From positions 19,100-83,099 of the forward strand of contig DVJQ01000049.1 in the NCBI GenBank assembly GCA_018716625.1: a stretch of DNA of 64,000 nucleotides. The letters are read 5' to 3'. The position numbers and the translations under genes are program-made. Shown in pieces: positions 50,886 through 61,560 of the stretch (its first letter is position 1; every line of letters starts with the position of its first letter). The notes below the pieces were generated by a model, which did no database searches, had not been told where the DNA came from, and saw only the letters and a program-made list of their open reading frames with translations. This DNA is from Candidatus Galligastranaerophilus intestinavium. Lineage in GTDB: Bacteria > Cyanobacteriota > Vampirovibrionia > Gastranaerophilales > Gastranaerophilaceae.

Positions 50886-53800
50886 ATGTTTTCAAAGTTT
50901 TTTATAGACAGACCAAGATTTGCCATTGTAATCTCGCTTGTAATAACTCTTGCAGGCTTGATTGCTTTGAAAAATCTTCCATTTGAACAGTACCCTACAA
51001 TTACTCCTCCGCAGGTTATTGTGTCTGCCACATACCCGGGTGCAAGTTCAGATGTTATAGAATCTACCGTTGCTGCCCCTATTGAGTCTGCAGTCAACGG
51101 CGTTGAAGATATGCTATATATGACCTCCGACTCTAAAAACGGAAGTTACAAATTGAGTATTTATTTTAAAGTCGGCACAAATCCTGATATGGCAGTCGTA
51201 AACGTTCAAAATAAAACTTCTCTTGCAACTGCGAGGTTGCCCGACGAGGTAAAAAGATACGGTCTTACAATTAAAGAGTCAACGGCCGGTGCGGGTCTTG
51301 TTATATACAAAGTCTTTTCTCCTGATAATTCAAAAAGCCTTGTAGAGCTTGCAAATTATGCCTCAATTTTTATAAAAGACGAGCTGGCACGTGTTGAGGG
51401 CATAGGTGAAGTTGTTGTATTTGGCGGCAGAGATTATGCTATGCGAATATGGCTTGATGCGCAAAAACTTGCCGCACTTAATGTATCTCCCGCTGAGGTT
51501 AATGCTGCAATAGCCGCACAAAACGCACAGGTGCCTGCCGGAAATATTGGTAATGAACCGCTTGTAAATAAAAAAGATATGTCTATTGTTTTAAGGACAC
51601 AAGGCAGGCTCAAAACCGTAGAGGAATTTGAAAACATTGTTGTAAGGTCAAATCCTGACGGCTCTGCAATAAAAGTATCCGATGTTGCAAAAGTTGAGTT
51701 GGATTCTGAAACATATGACTATCTCGGCAGGATTGATTTACAGCCTGTTGCGGTAATTCAGGTTATACAACTGGCTGATGCAAACGCGGTTGCACTGGCA
51801 AATGCTTGTAACAAAAAAATGGAGGAGTTGTCCAAAAATTTCCCCTCAGGTGTTTCTTATGAGGTGTTTAGGGATTCTACAGACTTTATTAAAGAATCAT
51901 TAAATGAAGTTATAAAAGCAATTTTGCTTGCAATTTTCCTTGTAACGATGGTTGTTTACCTCTTTTTGGGCGATGTTAGGGCGTCTTTTATCCCCTTTGT
52001 TGCGATACCTGTTTCACTAATCGGTACAATGATAATATTTGCAATGCTTGGTTTTTCAATAAACACCCTTACACTGTTCGGGTTTGTACTTGCGGTAGGT
52101 ACCGTTGTTGATGATGCAATCGTTGTTATTGAAAACGTTCAAAGGCACATTGAAGCGGGATTATCCCCAAGAGAAGCGTCCGTTATTTCAATGGATGAAG
52201 TTTCAGGTGCGGTTCTTGCGACTTCTCTTGTACTTATGGCAGTGTTTGTGCCCGTTGCATTTATTCCGGGGATTACAGGCAAAATGTATCAACAGTTTGC
52301 CGTTACAATTGCAGTTTCAATCGGTTTTTCAACACTGGTTGCACTTACTTTGGCGCCTGCCCTGTGCGCTACGATACTAAGGTCAAAGGATGAAATGCCA
52401 AAGCGTACCTTTTTCAATAAATATCGTGAATTATACCGAGATTACTGGTCGCACAATACAAATCTTCAAGGTGTAGCGCTTGTAAAGGCATGGGGAGAAT
52501 TTTTTGCAACAGCCTGGGAAGTCACCATTAAAAAATTTAACAGAATGTTTGATAGGATAAGGGATACCTATATTGAGGGGTCAAAATACTACATAGAAAA
52601 ACCCTCTCGTACAAAAATTACTTACGTTGTTCTTGTTTTTGCTCTTTTATTTCTCTTTAAGATAATTCCTACAGGCTTTTTGCCAAATGAGGACTCAGGC
52701 GCTTTATTTACAAGTGTTCAGTTAAAAGACGGTTCTTCCCTGTCTAAAACAATGTCTATAACAGATGAGCTTGAGCGGGACATTAAAAAAATCCCGGGTG
52801 TTCATAATGTACTTGGGCTTGAAGGGATAAACGGTCAAAATACTTCTATGATTATTACCCACTTTAAGCCTTGGGAGGAGAGAAGAAATGTGCCTTGGTA
52901 CAGGCAAATTTTTATGAGCAAAGAGAAAAAGTATGAGTCCAAGCGCTCGCTTGAGGATATACGCGCAAATGTTAACGCGCTCAGCGCAAAGTATCCTAAT
53001 GCTAAAATATACTCCTTTATTCCTCCTGCAATCACAGGTCTTAGTATGTATGGCGGTTTTGAATATCAACTTTTGGATAAAGCAAACAGAACTCCGCAAG
53101 AGCTTAACGAGGAGGCAAACAAGCTTATATACGAAGCCAACAGAAGCTCTGTCGTAACAGGGGTATTTACTCAGTATAACGCTAACATACCGCAGTTTTT
53201 GATAAATATTGACTATAAAAAAGCTCTGGCACAAGGTATTCCCGTAGACGAAATTTACAGCGCGCTTTCATCTCAATTTGGGCAAACTTATGTAAATGAC
53301 TTTAATTTATACGGTCGTGTCTTTAGGGTAGTTTTACAGGCGCAAGAAGCATTTCGCTCTACACCTGCCGATATGGACAAGGTATTTATCAAATCCTCTG
53401 ACGGCAAATCCTCTCCGCTCAGCTCTGTTGTCAGTATTGAACCTGTAACGGGTCCTTATGACATTACAAGGTTTAATATGTATAAATCCGTACAACTAAG
53501 CGGAAACCCTGCAAAGGGAAAAAGCTCGGGTGAAGCAATTAAGGAGATGGAGCGTATTTCAAATGAAGTTTTGCCTGAAGATATGACTTTTGCATGGTCA
53601 GGTACAAGTTTGCAAGAGATTGAATCAAGCGGACAAACAACGGTAGTCCTTGCAATGTCACTTATATTTGTTTACCTGTTTCTTGTAGCACTGTATGAAA
53701 GTTGGATGTTGCCTGTCGGTGTTATGCTTATTGCACCGATTGCAATGCTTGGTGCGCTTATTTTTCAATATATTGCAGGATACGCGCTTGACTTGTATGC

Positions 53801-54185
53801 TCAAATCGGGCTTATTATGTTAATAGGTCTTGCCGCAAAACAAGCTATTTTGATTATAGAATTTGCAAAAGTCGCCCGCGAAGAGCAGGGAATGAGTATA
53901 TTTGACGCTGCAATTGAGGCTGCAAGAATAAGGTTTAGGGCAGTTATGATGACTGTAATCGCTTTTATTTTGGGTATGTTGCCGCTTGTCTTTGCGGTAG
54001 GTCCCGGTGCTGAGAGCCGTCGTTCTTTGGGTACGACAGTTTTTGGCGGCATGATAGCTGCAGCTATTGTCGGTACAATATTAGTACCTGCATTTTATGT
54101 TGTTATTCAAGAATCTCGTGAAAGATTTGCAAATAACAGAAAAATGAAAAAAATGCAAAACAAAGGAAAAAATCTAAATGAATAA
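50886..54185 (+). CDS. RND multidrug efflux permease (AcrB/HAE1 family)
   Basis: The 1099-aa pump has the AcrB start [20 protein letters not shown], pore-domain [15 protein letters not shown]4 relay [20 protein letters not shown] with both Asp, and [20 protein letters not shown] in TM10. It takes substrates from the periplasm/inner membrane and passes them to the outer-membrane channel using the proton gradient. About 50-60 extra residues (about 510-565) lie before the second half. It overlaps the TolC gene by 8 nt. Confidence 0.95.
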   Translation: MFSKFFIDRPRFAIVISLVITLAGLIALKNLPFEQYPTITPPQVIVSATYPGASSDVIESTVAAPIESAVNGVEDMLYMTSDSKNGSYKLSIYFKVGTNPDMAVVNVQNKTSLATARLPDEVKRYGLTIKESTAGAGLVIYKVFSPDNSKSLVELANYASIFIKDELARVEGIGEVVVFGGRDYAMRIWLDAQKLAALNVSPAEVNAAIAAQNAQVPAGNIGNEPLVNKKDMSIVLRTQGRLKTVEEFENIVVRSNPDGSAIKVSDVAKVELDSETYDYLGRIDLQPVAVIQVIQLADANAVALANACNKKMEELSKNFPSGVSYEVFRDSTDFIKESLNEVIKAILLAIFLVTMVVYLFLGDVRASFIPFVAIPVSLIGTMIIFAMLGFSINTLTLFGFVLAVGTVVDDAIVVIENVQRHIEAGLSPREASVISMDEVSGAVLATSLVLMAVFVPVAFIPGITGKMYQQFAVTIAVSIGFSTLVALTLAPALCATILRSKDEMPKRTFFNKYRELYRDYWSHNTNLQGVALVKAWGEFFATAWEVTIKKFNRMFDRIRDTYIEGSKYYIEKPSRTKITYVVLVFALLFLFKIIPTGFLPNEDSGALFTSVQLKDGSSLSKTMSITDELERDIKKIPGVHNVLGLEGINGQNTSMIITHFKPWEERRNVPWYRQIFMSKEKKYESKRSLEDIRANVNALSAKYPNAKIYSFIPPAITGLSMYGGFEYQLLDKANRTPQELNEEANKLIYEANRSSVVTGVFTQYNANIPQFLINIDYKKALAQGIPVDEIYSALSSQFGQTYVNDFNLYGRVFRVVLQAQEAFRSTPADMDKVFIKSSDGKSSPLSSVVSIEPVTGPYDITRFNMYKSVQLSGNPAKGKSSGEAIKEMERISNEVLPEDMTFAWSGTSLQEIESSGQTTVVLAMSLIFVYLFLVALYESWMLPVGVMLIAPIAMLGALIFQYIAGYALDLYAQIGLIMLIGLAAKQAILIIEFAKVAREEQGMSIFDAAIEAARIRFRAVMMTVIAFILGMLPLVFAVGPGAESRRSLGTTVFGGMIAAAIVGTILVPAFYVVIQESRERFANNRKMKKMQNKGKNLNE

Positions 54186-55899
54186 AATTTTTAGTCTTTT
54201 TATAACTTTTTGTATAATTTCTTTCCCAAATGCTTTTGCTTTGGCGCAGCAAGCTCAAACTTCGGCTGCTGATACCAATAAATTGCAAGATGTGTCCAAA
54301 AAACAAGAAAATGAAAATTCGGCACAAAAAGAAAAGAAAGTTGCTTTTAAGTTTTTTAAAAAAGATAAGGCTGAAAAAACAGAAGATCAAAAACGCGAGG
54401 CAAAGACATTTGCACTTTTTAAAAAAAGAGAAAAATCTCTCAAGGGTGAAAATATCGAGAGCAAAGCTCAAAAAGATGAGAGTACTGAAAAAAACGTAAA
54501 AAAAGAAGCAAAGCAAGAGAAAAAAATTGCAAAAAAGAAAAAAAACGAAAGCAAGTATGATGAATACTCAATCCCTATTGATGCTTATATGCCTGTTGGT
54601 TTGAGTTCTGATAAGGCAATTACAATATCAGGTTCCGTTCAGAAAACTCTTGAGTTAAATCTTGCGGATTGTTTGGAGCTTTCCTTGATAAATAATCCCA
54701 AAATAAAAGCTGCCTACGCTAATGCCGAGGCTATGAAGTTTAAAAAATGGCAAACTGTGTCAAACTATTCGCCTGTTGTAAACCTGCAAGGCGGAATATC
54801 TCGCATTAAGCCTGATATGAGCAATTTTAGAAGCCGAGGGATTATGATTGACCCTTTTACAAAGTATGTGATGGGTACAATAGGCATTTCACAGCTTGTT
54901 TATGACTTTGGATACACTCAAAACCAATATACTATCGATAAACTGAATTGGGAGTCGTCAAAGTCAAACATTGATTCTGTTGTAAATGAAGTTGTTTGTC
55001 AGGTTAAAGACGGTTATTACAATTTAATATACGCTATTGAGGCAAAACGAGTAGCACAGGAAACGCTTGAACAGTTTGAGCAGATGTATAATCAGGCATT
55101 TGCATTTTATGAAGTAGGAACAAGACCAAAAGTTGATGTTACAATTGCACAGGTTAATATGGAAGATGCAAGAGCAAAGCTTATAAGCGCAAGCAATAAT
55201 GTTGATATTGCAATATCTAATCTTAATAATTTAATGGGTCTGCCTTTTATACCTGCATATATAATTGATACAAGTGCGCCATATCAAAATGTTGAGATTG
55301 ATATGAGAAAAGCTGTCGAAATTGCAAACGAATCGCGACCTGAGCTTAAAATGGCAAAAATTAGCGTTGAAACTGCCGATCAGGCAATTAAACTTGCAAA
55401 GAAAGTTTATTTTCCTTCACTTGAAGTTAATGCAAATTTTTCGGTCGGAGGTGTGGGGAATACAATTGCGGACACTAACTGGTGGGATTTTGGCGGATAC
55501 TTGACTTTTCCCGCTATTAACCCCTTTTTGATAAGAAACCAGATTAAAGAAGCTCGTGCGCTTTTAGAAAAACAAAGATTTGACTCAAAAGCAACCGTAA
55601 ATGATGTTTATTATGACATTCAAAGTACTTTTGTAAAATTAATGGATGCAAAGCAGCGTGTACCTGTTGCAAAACTTGCGGTAAAAAAAGCAAAAGAAAA
55701 CTATGAACTTTCGCAGGGTCGCTACAGGGTTGGAGTTAGTGATGCTATTGAATACAAGGAAGCTCAAATACAGTATTATGATGCAAGATTGTCATATTTA
55801 AACACTATTTATCAGTTTAACTCTGCCAAAGCAAACCTAGAGCGTGCAATTGGCCAGACATTACCTGCCTCAGAATCTTTAGATGAAGAAGGTATTTAG
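54178..55899 (+). CDS. TolC-family outer-membrane efflux protein with Lys/Glu-rich linker
   Basis: The 573-aa protein has a signal peptide ([20 protein letters not shown]), then about 95 residues (30-125) very rich in Lys, Glu, Ser and Ala that are probably disordered, then two OEP repeats (about 155-570: [80 protein letters not shown]). The trimer forms the exit duct for the upstream pump and possibly for the 16579-20714 system. The charged linker is unlike standard TolC. AAAGGA precedes the ATG. It shares 4 nt with the convergent gene. Confidence 0.9.
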   Translation: MNKIFSLFITFCIISFPNAFALAQQAQTSAADTNKLQDVSKKQENENSAQKEKKVAFKFFKKDKAEKTEDQKREAKTFALFKKREKSLKGENIESKAQKDESTEKNVKKEAKQEKKIAKKKKNESKYDEYSIPIDAYMPVGLSSDKAITISGSVQKTLELNLADCLELSLINNPKIKAAYANAEAMKFKKWQTVSNYSPVVNLQGGISRIKPDMSNFRSRGIMIDPFTKYVMGTIGISQLVYDFGYTQNQYTIDKLNWESSKSNIDSVVNEVVCQVKDGYYNLIYAIEAKRVAQETLEQFEQMYNQAFAFYEVGTRPKVDVTIAQVNMEDARAKLISASNNVDIAISNLNNLMGLPFIPAYIIDTSAPYQNVEIDMRKAVEIANESRPELKMAKISVETADQAIKLAKKVYFPSLEVNANFSVGGVGNTIADTNWWDFGGYLTFPAINPFLIRNQIKEARALLEKQRFDSKATVNDVYYDIQSTFVKLMDAKQRVPVAKLAVKKAKENYELSQGRYRVGVSDAIEYKEAQIQYYDARLSYLNTIYQFNSAKANLERAIGQTLPASESLDEEGI

Positions 55900-56165
55900 T
55901 TTGCATAAAATGCCATATATGCATAAAAATAGCCAAATGCTAAGGCTATTGCAAAAAGTTGTCTTTTGTATGTTGTTTTGCTCATTAAATATAAAATTAA
56001 AGCAAGCATAAAAAATGTAGCGGCAAGTTTTTTGTAATTAACAGTATTTATGTATATAAAAGAAATATTGTCACTTATAAAAGTCGGAACAACCGTAAGA
56101 ATAAGCATTGCTATATATAAAAGAAGTGTCCCTATCCAAAAGAGTTTTTTGTCGGTATTTTTCAT
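55896..56165 (-). CDS. Small inner-membrane protein (89 aa, three TM)
   Basis: Three hydrophobic segments (about 10-27, 47-62, 68-86) with positive residues at the cytoplasmic ends (KKLA, TYKRQ). No family is recognised. Its stop TAA overlaps the TolC gene stop by 4 nt. A divergent small gene starts 126 nt upstream. Confidence 0.55.
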   Translation of the reverse strand: MKNTDKKLFWIGTLLLYIAMLILTVVPTFISDNISFIYINTVNYKKLAATFFMLALILYLMSKTTYKRQLFAIALAFGYFYAYMAFYAN

Positions 56166-56290
56166 ACTTTGAATTGTAACACAAAATTAACATTATTACC
56201 TAAAAATTAACTTTTTAAAATACGAAATTTGTTTTGCGCAGAAACGATTACTGTATCATCCTTTTGTTACATTAAAAAGGAGTTAACAGT

Positions 56291-56533
56291 ATGACAAAAA
56301 GTGCAAACATTAAAGATGTCTTTTCTCGTATTTCAAGTTTTGCAGGTATTTTAAGCGATTATGCAAAGACAAAAAACAAAAAGGAATTTATTAATAATTT
56401 TTTGCTCGAATTAATTGATATTAAAGGAGTCGGAGAGGAAGATGAAAAAGCCCTTGTAGAAAGCTTAATAGCTTTTATTGAATCTTTAGTGAGGTTATTT
56501 AGTGCTGCAAGACAATGCTTTTTAAACAAATAG
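56291..56533 (+). CDS. Small helical protein (80 aa)
   Basis: An all-helical soluble protein: AKTKNKKEFINNFLLELIDI, then KGVGEEDEKALVESLIAFIE and a C-terminal segment with one Cys. No signal or TM. An AAGGAG ribosome site 10 nt before the ATG and a terminator directly after it support a real gene. No family is recognised; a TTTTGTTACATT element lies at 56262-56273. Confidence 0.55.
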   Translation: MTKSANIKDVFSRISSFAGILSDYAKTKNKKEFINNFLLELIDIKGVGEEDEKALVESLIAFIESLVRLFSAARQCFLNK

Positions 56534-56547
56534 TCCTCTTTGCATTT

Positions 56548-56575
56548 TACCCCTGCTATTTGCAGGGGTATTTTA
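56548..56575. terminator. Bidirectional intrinsic terminator
   Basis: Stem TACCCCTGC / GCAGGGGTA, loop TATTT, flanked by ATTTT and TTTTAAAA. It closes both the 80-aa gene (plus) and the ABC exporter gene (minus), whose stop codon at 56573-56575 lies within it. Confidence 0.85.
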
Positions 56576-58324
56576 AAATTGTGAAAGCTTAATTAACTCT
56601 TTGAATGTCGGATGTTTGTTTTCAAGCTCCAAAAATGTTCCAATATCAACAATTTTTCCTTTGTTCATATAAATAATTCTGTCACAGTTTTTTAGGGTTG
56701 TAAGTCTATGAGCTATTGCTATTATTGTTTTTTTACCCTTGATTGACTCTATACTTTTGCTTATTTCATTTTCAGTTTGAACATCAAGCGCCGATGTAGC
56801 CTCATCAAGCATTATTATGTCTCTGTTAAAGTAAAAAACTCTTGCAAGTGCTACTCTGTGCCTTTGACCGCAAGACAGTTCATTTACATTTTTAAAAATA
56901 TTATTTTGGATTTCGTCGTATATGTTTGCAGCTTTTAGTGCTTCAGTGATTCTACCCTCGTCTTTGTTTGCTTTTGCGTTTGGTTCCAGTGCAACATTTT
57001 GCCATACTGTATCAAAAGGCAGTGAGTAATCTTGTGATAGTATAGAGATGTTATTCTGCCATAATTTTATGTCATTTTGCTTTAATATTTTGTTATCTGT
57101 TTTTATCTCGCCGCTATAAGGTTCAAATAGCCCGCATAATAAGTTAAAAAGCGTTGTTTTTCCGCTTCCTGACGGGCCTATTATTCCTATAAATTCGTTT
57201 TTGTATATTTTAAAATTTACATCTTTAAGTGCATAGTTTTCTTTCTCGTAACAAAAATTTACATTAGTAAACTCTATACACTCCTCAAATGGTAGTTTTT
57301 CGTTGGTATGAAAAGTATTTTCAGTATTGTTGTATATAGGAGATGTCATATTTTTGAACCATATAAGCTCTGCTTTAGTTGAATTTATGCCTTGTATGCA
57401 ATTTTGAATTTTATTTATATTTGGCACAATTCTTAAAATTACAGCGGCAAGTGCAGCCAGACCCGCCCCGAGTTCTGCATTTGTATGATTATTTAAAAGC
57501 ATTAGTACAACAAAAAGAACAAAAGCGCCCATTACGCCTATCTCTGTTATATATGTAGGGATTTGCAGATTTGTTTGAATTTTTCTTTTCTGATATGACG
57601 ATATTTTTTGTAGCTTGTAAGCCTCTTTTGTGAAGTTATTTCTTTTGTTGTAAATAACAATGTCTTTCTGTGCATTTATTGTTGAGAGGGTAAAATTGTG
57701 TTTATTTCTTTCTGCTATGTGGGATTTTTCACCGTATAATTTTGACCTGTTTTTAAAATATTTGCTTTCAAAATACCAAATTGTAAAAATAAAAAGTCCT
57801 ATGATTATTGCAGTTGCGCGAAATTTTATAAAAAGATATGAAATTATGCCAAGTGCAACTATAGAATTTGCAAAAAAAGATAAAACGGCACCTAAAAATC
57901 CGTTAATAATGGTAGTCAGCGAGTTATCAAGAATTCTTAATTTGTCTGACGGAGCTATCTTGCTTATTGTCAGATAGTTTTGCGAGATAAAACATGAGTA
58001 GTTTTTTTTAAAAATACTGTCTGAAATGTCTGCAAGCAGCATGTTTTGAAAGTTTATATGAGCTATCATGAAAATATCTTTTAAAATATATATTATTGCA
58101 ACTGCAATGCCCAAAAAAAGAGCAACTTTACTGCTGTTGTTAAAATGAAAAAAAGGCGTTTCTATTGAATTTTTTGTTAAAAGCAGAACAAAAATCCAAA
58201 TTAGCGACAAACCTGCAAATTCAAAGCAGCCTGCAACGGTAGAAGATAGTATTAGCATAGCCAGTTTTGTTCTGTATTTTTTTGCATGCGTATCAATAAA
58301 ATCAAAAAAATCCGCAATAAACAT
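56573..58324 (-). CDS. ABC transporter (exporter type, fused TMD-NBD)
   Basis: The 583-aa half-transporter has six TM helices in residues 15-300 and an NBD (345-580) with Walker A GPSGSGKTTLFNLL, signature LSCGQRHRVALARVF (Cys replaces the second Gly of LSGGQ), Walker B IIMLDEATSALD and H-loop AIAHRLTTL. It resembles lipid, peptide or drug exporters; substrate is unknown and no partner is nearby, so it would work as homodimer. The 80-aa gene is convergent. Confidence 0.88.
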   Translation of the reverse strand: MFIADFFDFIDTHAKKYRTKLAMLILSSTVAGCFEFAGLSLIWIFVLLLTKNSIETPFFHFNNSSKVALFLGIAVAIIYILKDIFMIAHINFQNMLLADISDSIFKKNYSCFISQNYLTISKIAPSDKLRILDNSLTTIINGFLGAVLSFFANSIVALGIISYLFIKFRATAIIIGLFIFTIWYFESKYFKNRSKLYGEKSHIAERNKHNFTLSTINAQKDIVIYNKRNNFTKEAYKLQKISSYQKRKIQTNLQIPTYITEIGVMGAFVLFVVLMLLNNHTNAELGAGLAALAAVILRIVPNINKIQNCIQGINSTKAELIWFKNMTSPIYNNTENTFHTNEKLPFEECIEFTNVNFCYEKENYALKDVNFKIYKNEFIGIIGPSGSGKTTLFNLLCGLFEPYSGEIKTDNKILKQNDIKLWQNNISILSQDYSLPFDTVWQNVALEPNAKANKDEGRITEALKAANIYDEIQNNIFKNVNELSCGQRHRVALARVFYFNRDIIMLDEATSALDVQTENEISKSIESIKGKKTIIAIAHRLTTLKNCDRIIYMNKGKIVDIGTFLELENKHPTFKELIKLSQF

Positions 58325-58363
58325 AAAGGATAAATTTTCCTTGAAAAAATGATTATAATTAAT

Positions 58364-58369
58364 TATACT
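58364..58369 (+). promoter_or_regulatory. -10 element of a probable leaderless promoter (58377 gene)
   Basis: TATACT, 7 nt before the ATG at 58377; the gap ctaaaat has no Shine-Dalgarno site. Confidence 0.45.
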
Positions 58370-58376
58370 CTAAAAT

Positions 58377-59000
58377 ATGGTTGAAAAGTCAAGCAGTGAA
58401 AATTTTTTTATAGGTCTGTCGCTTTCTAATTCTTCAAATTATGACAGTTCGGTGTGCGTCTTGGACAGATATTCCAAAATTCTTTTGTTGGATAAGTTCT
58501 ATTTTACCCAAGATATTGAACTGTTTTTTAATTCTTCGCCATACATTCATAATTCCTTGGTTTGCGTTTCTGTTCCCTACGATAACTCGCTTTTGGATGG
58601 CAAATGGAGGATTCATTCAAAAAATTATAAAATGTTGGGTGAACACTTTAAAATAAATAGGCAAAGATGGACAAATAGACTTTCTGGCAGACTATCTGCT
58701 GCGCTTTTAAATCTGAGCGAGGAGGGCACTAAAGTTTTCAGATGCGATATTAATCAGTTAAGGCAAGCATATGGCCTTAATGCTCATTACCTTTCGCGCA
58801 CTTCTATTGATTGCAAAAACCTGCAAAGCTCCCTAAAATTAAAATACGGTTTTGAACAGTTGCCGGATAACATGCTTGCAGCATCATCTCTTGAGGCAAT
58901 AATCTGTGCCATGTTTGCACAGCATATATCTTTTGGTGGTAGAGTTGATGAAATGTACCAATTTGAAGGGCTCAAGGTGCTCTCAAAGCCTTTAAATTAG
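58377..59000 (+). CDS. Hypothetical protein, possibly RNase H-fold (DUF429-like)
   Basis: The 207-aa soluble protein starts with a strand pattern NFFIGLSLSNSSNYDSSVCV resembling the 'GIDxSxxxxGW' start of actin/RNase H-like folds, followed by VCVSVPYDNSLLDGKWRI, a central basic helix NRQRWTNRLSGRLSAALL and a C-terminal DNMLAASSLEAIICAMFAQH, where a conserved Asp/Glu would be expected. This is a weak fold guess. A leaderless-type promoter precedes it; it converges with the GH57 gene 1 nt away. Confidence 0.5.
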   Translation: MVEKSSSENFFIGLSLSNSSNYDSSVCVLDRYSKILLLDKFYFTQDIELFFNSSPYIHNSLVCVSVPYDNSLLDGKWRIHSKNYKMLGEHFKINRQRWTNRLSGRLSAALLNLSEEGTKVFRCDINQLRQAYGLNAHYLSRTSIDCKNLQSSLKLKYGFEQLPDNMLAASSLEAIICAMFAQHISFGGRVDEMYQFEGLKVLSKPLN

Positions 59001-59001
59001 A

Positions 59002-61530
59002 TTATTTTTTCCTTGGCAGACTCGCTCTGTCAATGTGATCTCTGAAAAATTCTGTATTAATATTTAACATTTGACCTATTTCAAGTATTTTTAGTGCTAA
59101 AAGTCTGTCATTATTTTTATTTTTTGATGTTTCAAGGTGTTCTATTAAAATATTTATTTTAGAATATATTGAGTCAAAGAAAATATTCTGTGCTTCGTTG
59201 ATATTCGATTGTATTTCAAGCTTTTCAAGAATACCTAAAAGTCCCAATATGTTGTTTGCAGTGTCAATTTCCATGTTATTTGCAAGATCTTGTATAAGTT
59301 TTTCAAGTTTTTTTGAAATTATTTGACCCGCTCTGCACTTGTTTAGATTTATACAAAATTTATCCGCGTTTTGTTTTATTAAGATAATTTTTGCATGAGC
59401 TTTTTCGCTGCAATAGTCTTCAAGCTTATTTAGTTCATCCTCAAGTCTTCTTAAAAGTGTGAATTTAGCACTTACGCGAAAGACGTCAGGAATATCCATG
59501 CCAAGATCAATATAGTATGAAACAGGAGCTTTTAGCTCGTCATATAAATCCTGATACGCTTTTTCCGTTTTTATAAGTCTTGATATTAGAATCTTTTCAA
59601 GAATTATTTTTCTTTTGTCTATTAATATGTCTTTTAGTGTGTAATATTCACTACTAATGTGTTTTTGAATGGTTTTTAGCGTTTCAATCAAATCTTGTGA
59701 CATAAAGACTTTTGTAATTTCGCTCTTGTCGTTGCTATATTCTTCCTGTGAATTTAATTTTTTTACACTACAGTAATATTCGCCGCTTGCTGTGTTAAAA
59801 ATAACAAAAGACATGTCAAATTTTTCAAAAGTTATTTTAGAAGTTAATTCAATATGTCCAAAGTTTATTGATGCCTGATTTTTCTTTACTGTCTTTGTGT
59901 TTATTTTTTTAACTTTGTAGCAATATATTTCATCAAGTTCTTCGGAATTTAAAAATTTGCTGGAAAACGCCCATTGAGCAGTAATTTTGTCGATTGTTAC
60001 AACAGAGGGCTTTACGAATTTTTCATAAACATTTTTACCGGTTCCATACCCTTCGATGTTACTTTTTGCCTTATTTAAAATTGATAAGAACTTTTTCTCA
60101 ATATCAACTTTTGTAAACTCAGATGCAATTTCCATTGCCCTGAGTACATATTTCATAATTTGTGTTGTTTCAATGCCTGAAATTTCAGAAAAGAACCAAC
60201 CGCAACTTGTGTACATAAGTTGGCAAAAGCGTTGTATCTCCATTAGTTTAACAGCTTTTGTCCTGTCTTTTTGCGATAGGTTTTTCTTGGCATTTTTTCT
60301 GAAGAATTTTTCGTAACTTTCTTCGCTTCTGTCCAAAATAACATCAATATAGTTGTTTCTCGCGTCCCAAAAATCTTTATAGTACTTTGCGCCTTCAGAT
60401 GAGCAAAGTTTTATAAGCTCGTCCCTTACGTAATCAAGGGCGTCGCGCAGAGGTTTGCGCCATTTTTGGTTCCAACCTTTTTGTGCTCCCGTTGAGCATC
60501 CGCAATCTTCTATCCACCTGCCGACACCATGGCAACAGCTCCATGATGATTGCGGTTTTATGTCAACTTGGAAAGTCGGCGGGTAGTTTTCCAAAAACCA
60601 CCCGTAATTTGTTATTTTAAAGCCGAGTTCTTCAGCTTTTACTTCAAGTACATACGAGAGCGCCATATCGCCAAATTTGGTGTGGTGCCCATAACTTTCT
60701 CCGTCTGTTGCTATGTTTACAAGCTGCGGGTGTCTTCTGTCCTCAACATAACCGTCCTGCAGTCTGTATGCAAATTTGTTGCCGTCGCATAAAAGATTGT
60801 CAAATGCTACTGATTTTGATATTGCACCGTCGTAAAAGAATAAATCTATATATTTACTTTCGTCATTTTCATCCGGAAAATATCTGTAGGGCATGGAGGG
60901 ATCTATGCTGCCCCAGCTGACATCATGCCAGCTGTCTTGTCCGTCCATTTTTCTTACACATTGTGCTTGATGGGGTGATAAAATCGTATATTTTATCCCG
61001 CAATCGATGAGAACCTCAAGTGTTTGTGAGTCAACTGCGGTTTCAGCAAGCCATATGCCCTCGGGCTTCCTTTCAAAGCGTTTTTCAAAATCCTTGATAC
61101 CCCATATTACCTGAGTGTATTTATCATTTAGGTTTGCAAGGGGTAATATCATATGGTTGTATACTTGAGCTATTGCACACCCGTGACCATTGTAGAGCTG
61201 TAGCGAGTTTTTATCTGCCTCAATGATTCTTCTGTATGCATTTTTTGCATGTGTTTCCATCCAACTCAAAAGTGTCGGGCCAAAATTAAAGCTCATAAAC
61301 TCATAATTGTTTACAATGTTTAAAATTCTGTTTTGGTTGTCGACAATTCTTGAAACTGAGTTTGGTTCATAGCATTGCCAGCATATTTTATCGTTCCAGT
61401 CGTGTTTTGGCGCTGCACTGTCTTGCAGCTCAATTTCTTCAATCCAAGGGTTTTCACGCGGAGGCTGATAAAAGTGTCCATGTATCGTCAGATATTTTGT
61501 GTGTATATTTTCTTTTTTTTCTTCTTTCAT
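59002..61530 (-). CDS. GH57-family protein with DUF3536 domain
   Basis: The 842-aa cytoplasmic protein begins with the GH57 fold: LTIHGHFYQPPRENPWIEEI, MSFNFGPTLLSWMETHAKNA, EGIWLAETAVDSQTLEVLID (catalytic Glu in WLAE), then DGESYGHHTKFGDMALSYVL and NYPPTFQVDIKPQSSWSCCH, followed by a DUF3536-type helical C-terminal half (about 400-842) with coiled segments. GH57 enzymes act on alpha-glucans such as glycogen (amylase, branching). The exact activity here is unknown. I chose ATG at 61530 over a TTG at 61548. It is common in cyanobacteria-related genomes. Confidence 0.85.
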   Translation of the reverse strand: MKEEKKENIHTKYLTIHGHFYQPPRENPWIEEIELQDSAAPKHDWNDKICWQCYEPNSVSRIVDNQNRILNIVNNYEFMSFNFGPTLLSWMETHAKNAYRRIIEADKNSLQLYNGHGCAIAQVYNHMILPLANLNDKYTQVIWGIKDFEKRFERKPEGIWLAETAVDSQTLEVLIDCGIKYTILSPHQAQCVRKMDGQDSWHDVSWGSIDPSMPYRYFPDENDESKYIDLFFYDGAISKSVAFDNLLCDGNKFAYRLQDGYVEDRRHPQLVNIATDGESYGHHTKFGDMALSYVLEVKAEELGFKITNYGWFLENYPPTFQVDIKPQSSWSCCHGVGRWIEDCGCSTGAQKGWNQKWRKPLRDALDYVRDELIKLCSSEGAKYYKDFWDARNNYIDVILDRSEESYEKFFRKNAKKNLSQKDRTKAVKLMEIQRFCQLMYTSCGWFFSEISGIETTQIMKYVLRAMEIASEFTKVDIEKKFLSILNKAKSNIEGYGTGKNVYEKFVKPSVVTIDKITAQWAFSSKFLNSEELDEIYCYKVKKINTKTVKKNQASINFGHIELTSKITFEKFDMSFVIFNTASGEYYCSVKKLNSQEEYSNDKSEITKVFMSQDLIETLKTIQKHISSEYYTLKDILIDKRKIILEKILISRLIKTEKAYQDLYDELKAPVSYYIDLGMDIPDVFRVSAKFTLLRRLEDELNKLEDYCSEKAHAKIILIKQNADKFCINLNKCRAGQIISKKLEKLIQDLANNMEIDTANNILGLLGILEKLEIQSNINEAQNIFFDSIYSKINILIEHLETSKNKNNDRLLALKILEIGQMLNINTEFFRDHIDRASLPRKK

Positions 61531-61560
61531 ACTATTCTTAATGCCCAATTTTTCGAATTA

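Noticed and set aside
54103..54516. Minus-strand ORF of 137 aa, Phe-rich
   Set aside because: It is the complement of the Lys/Glu-rich linker of the TolC-like protein.
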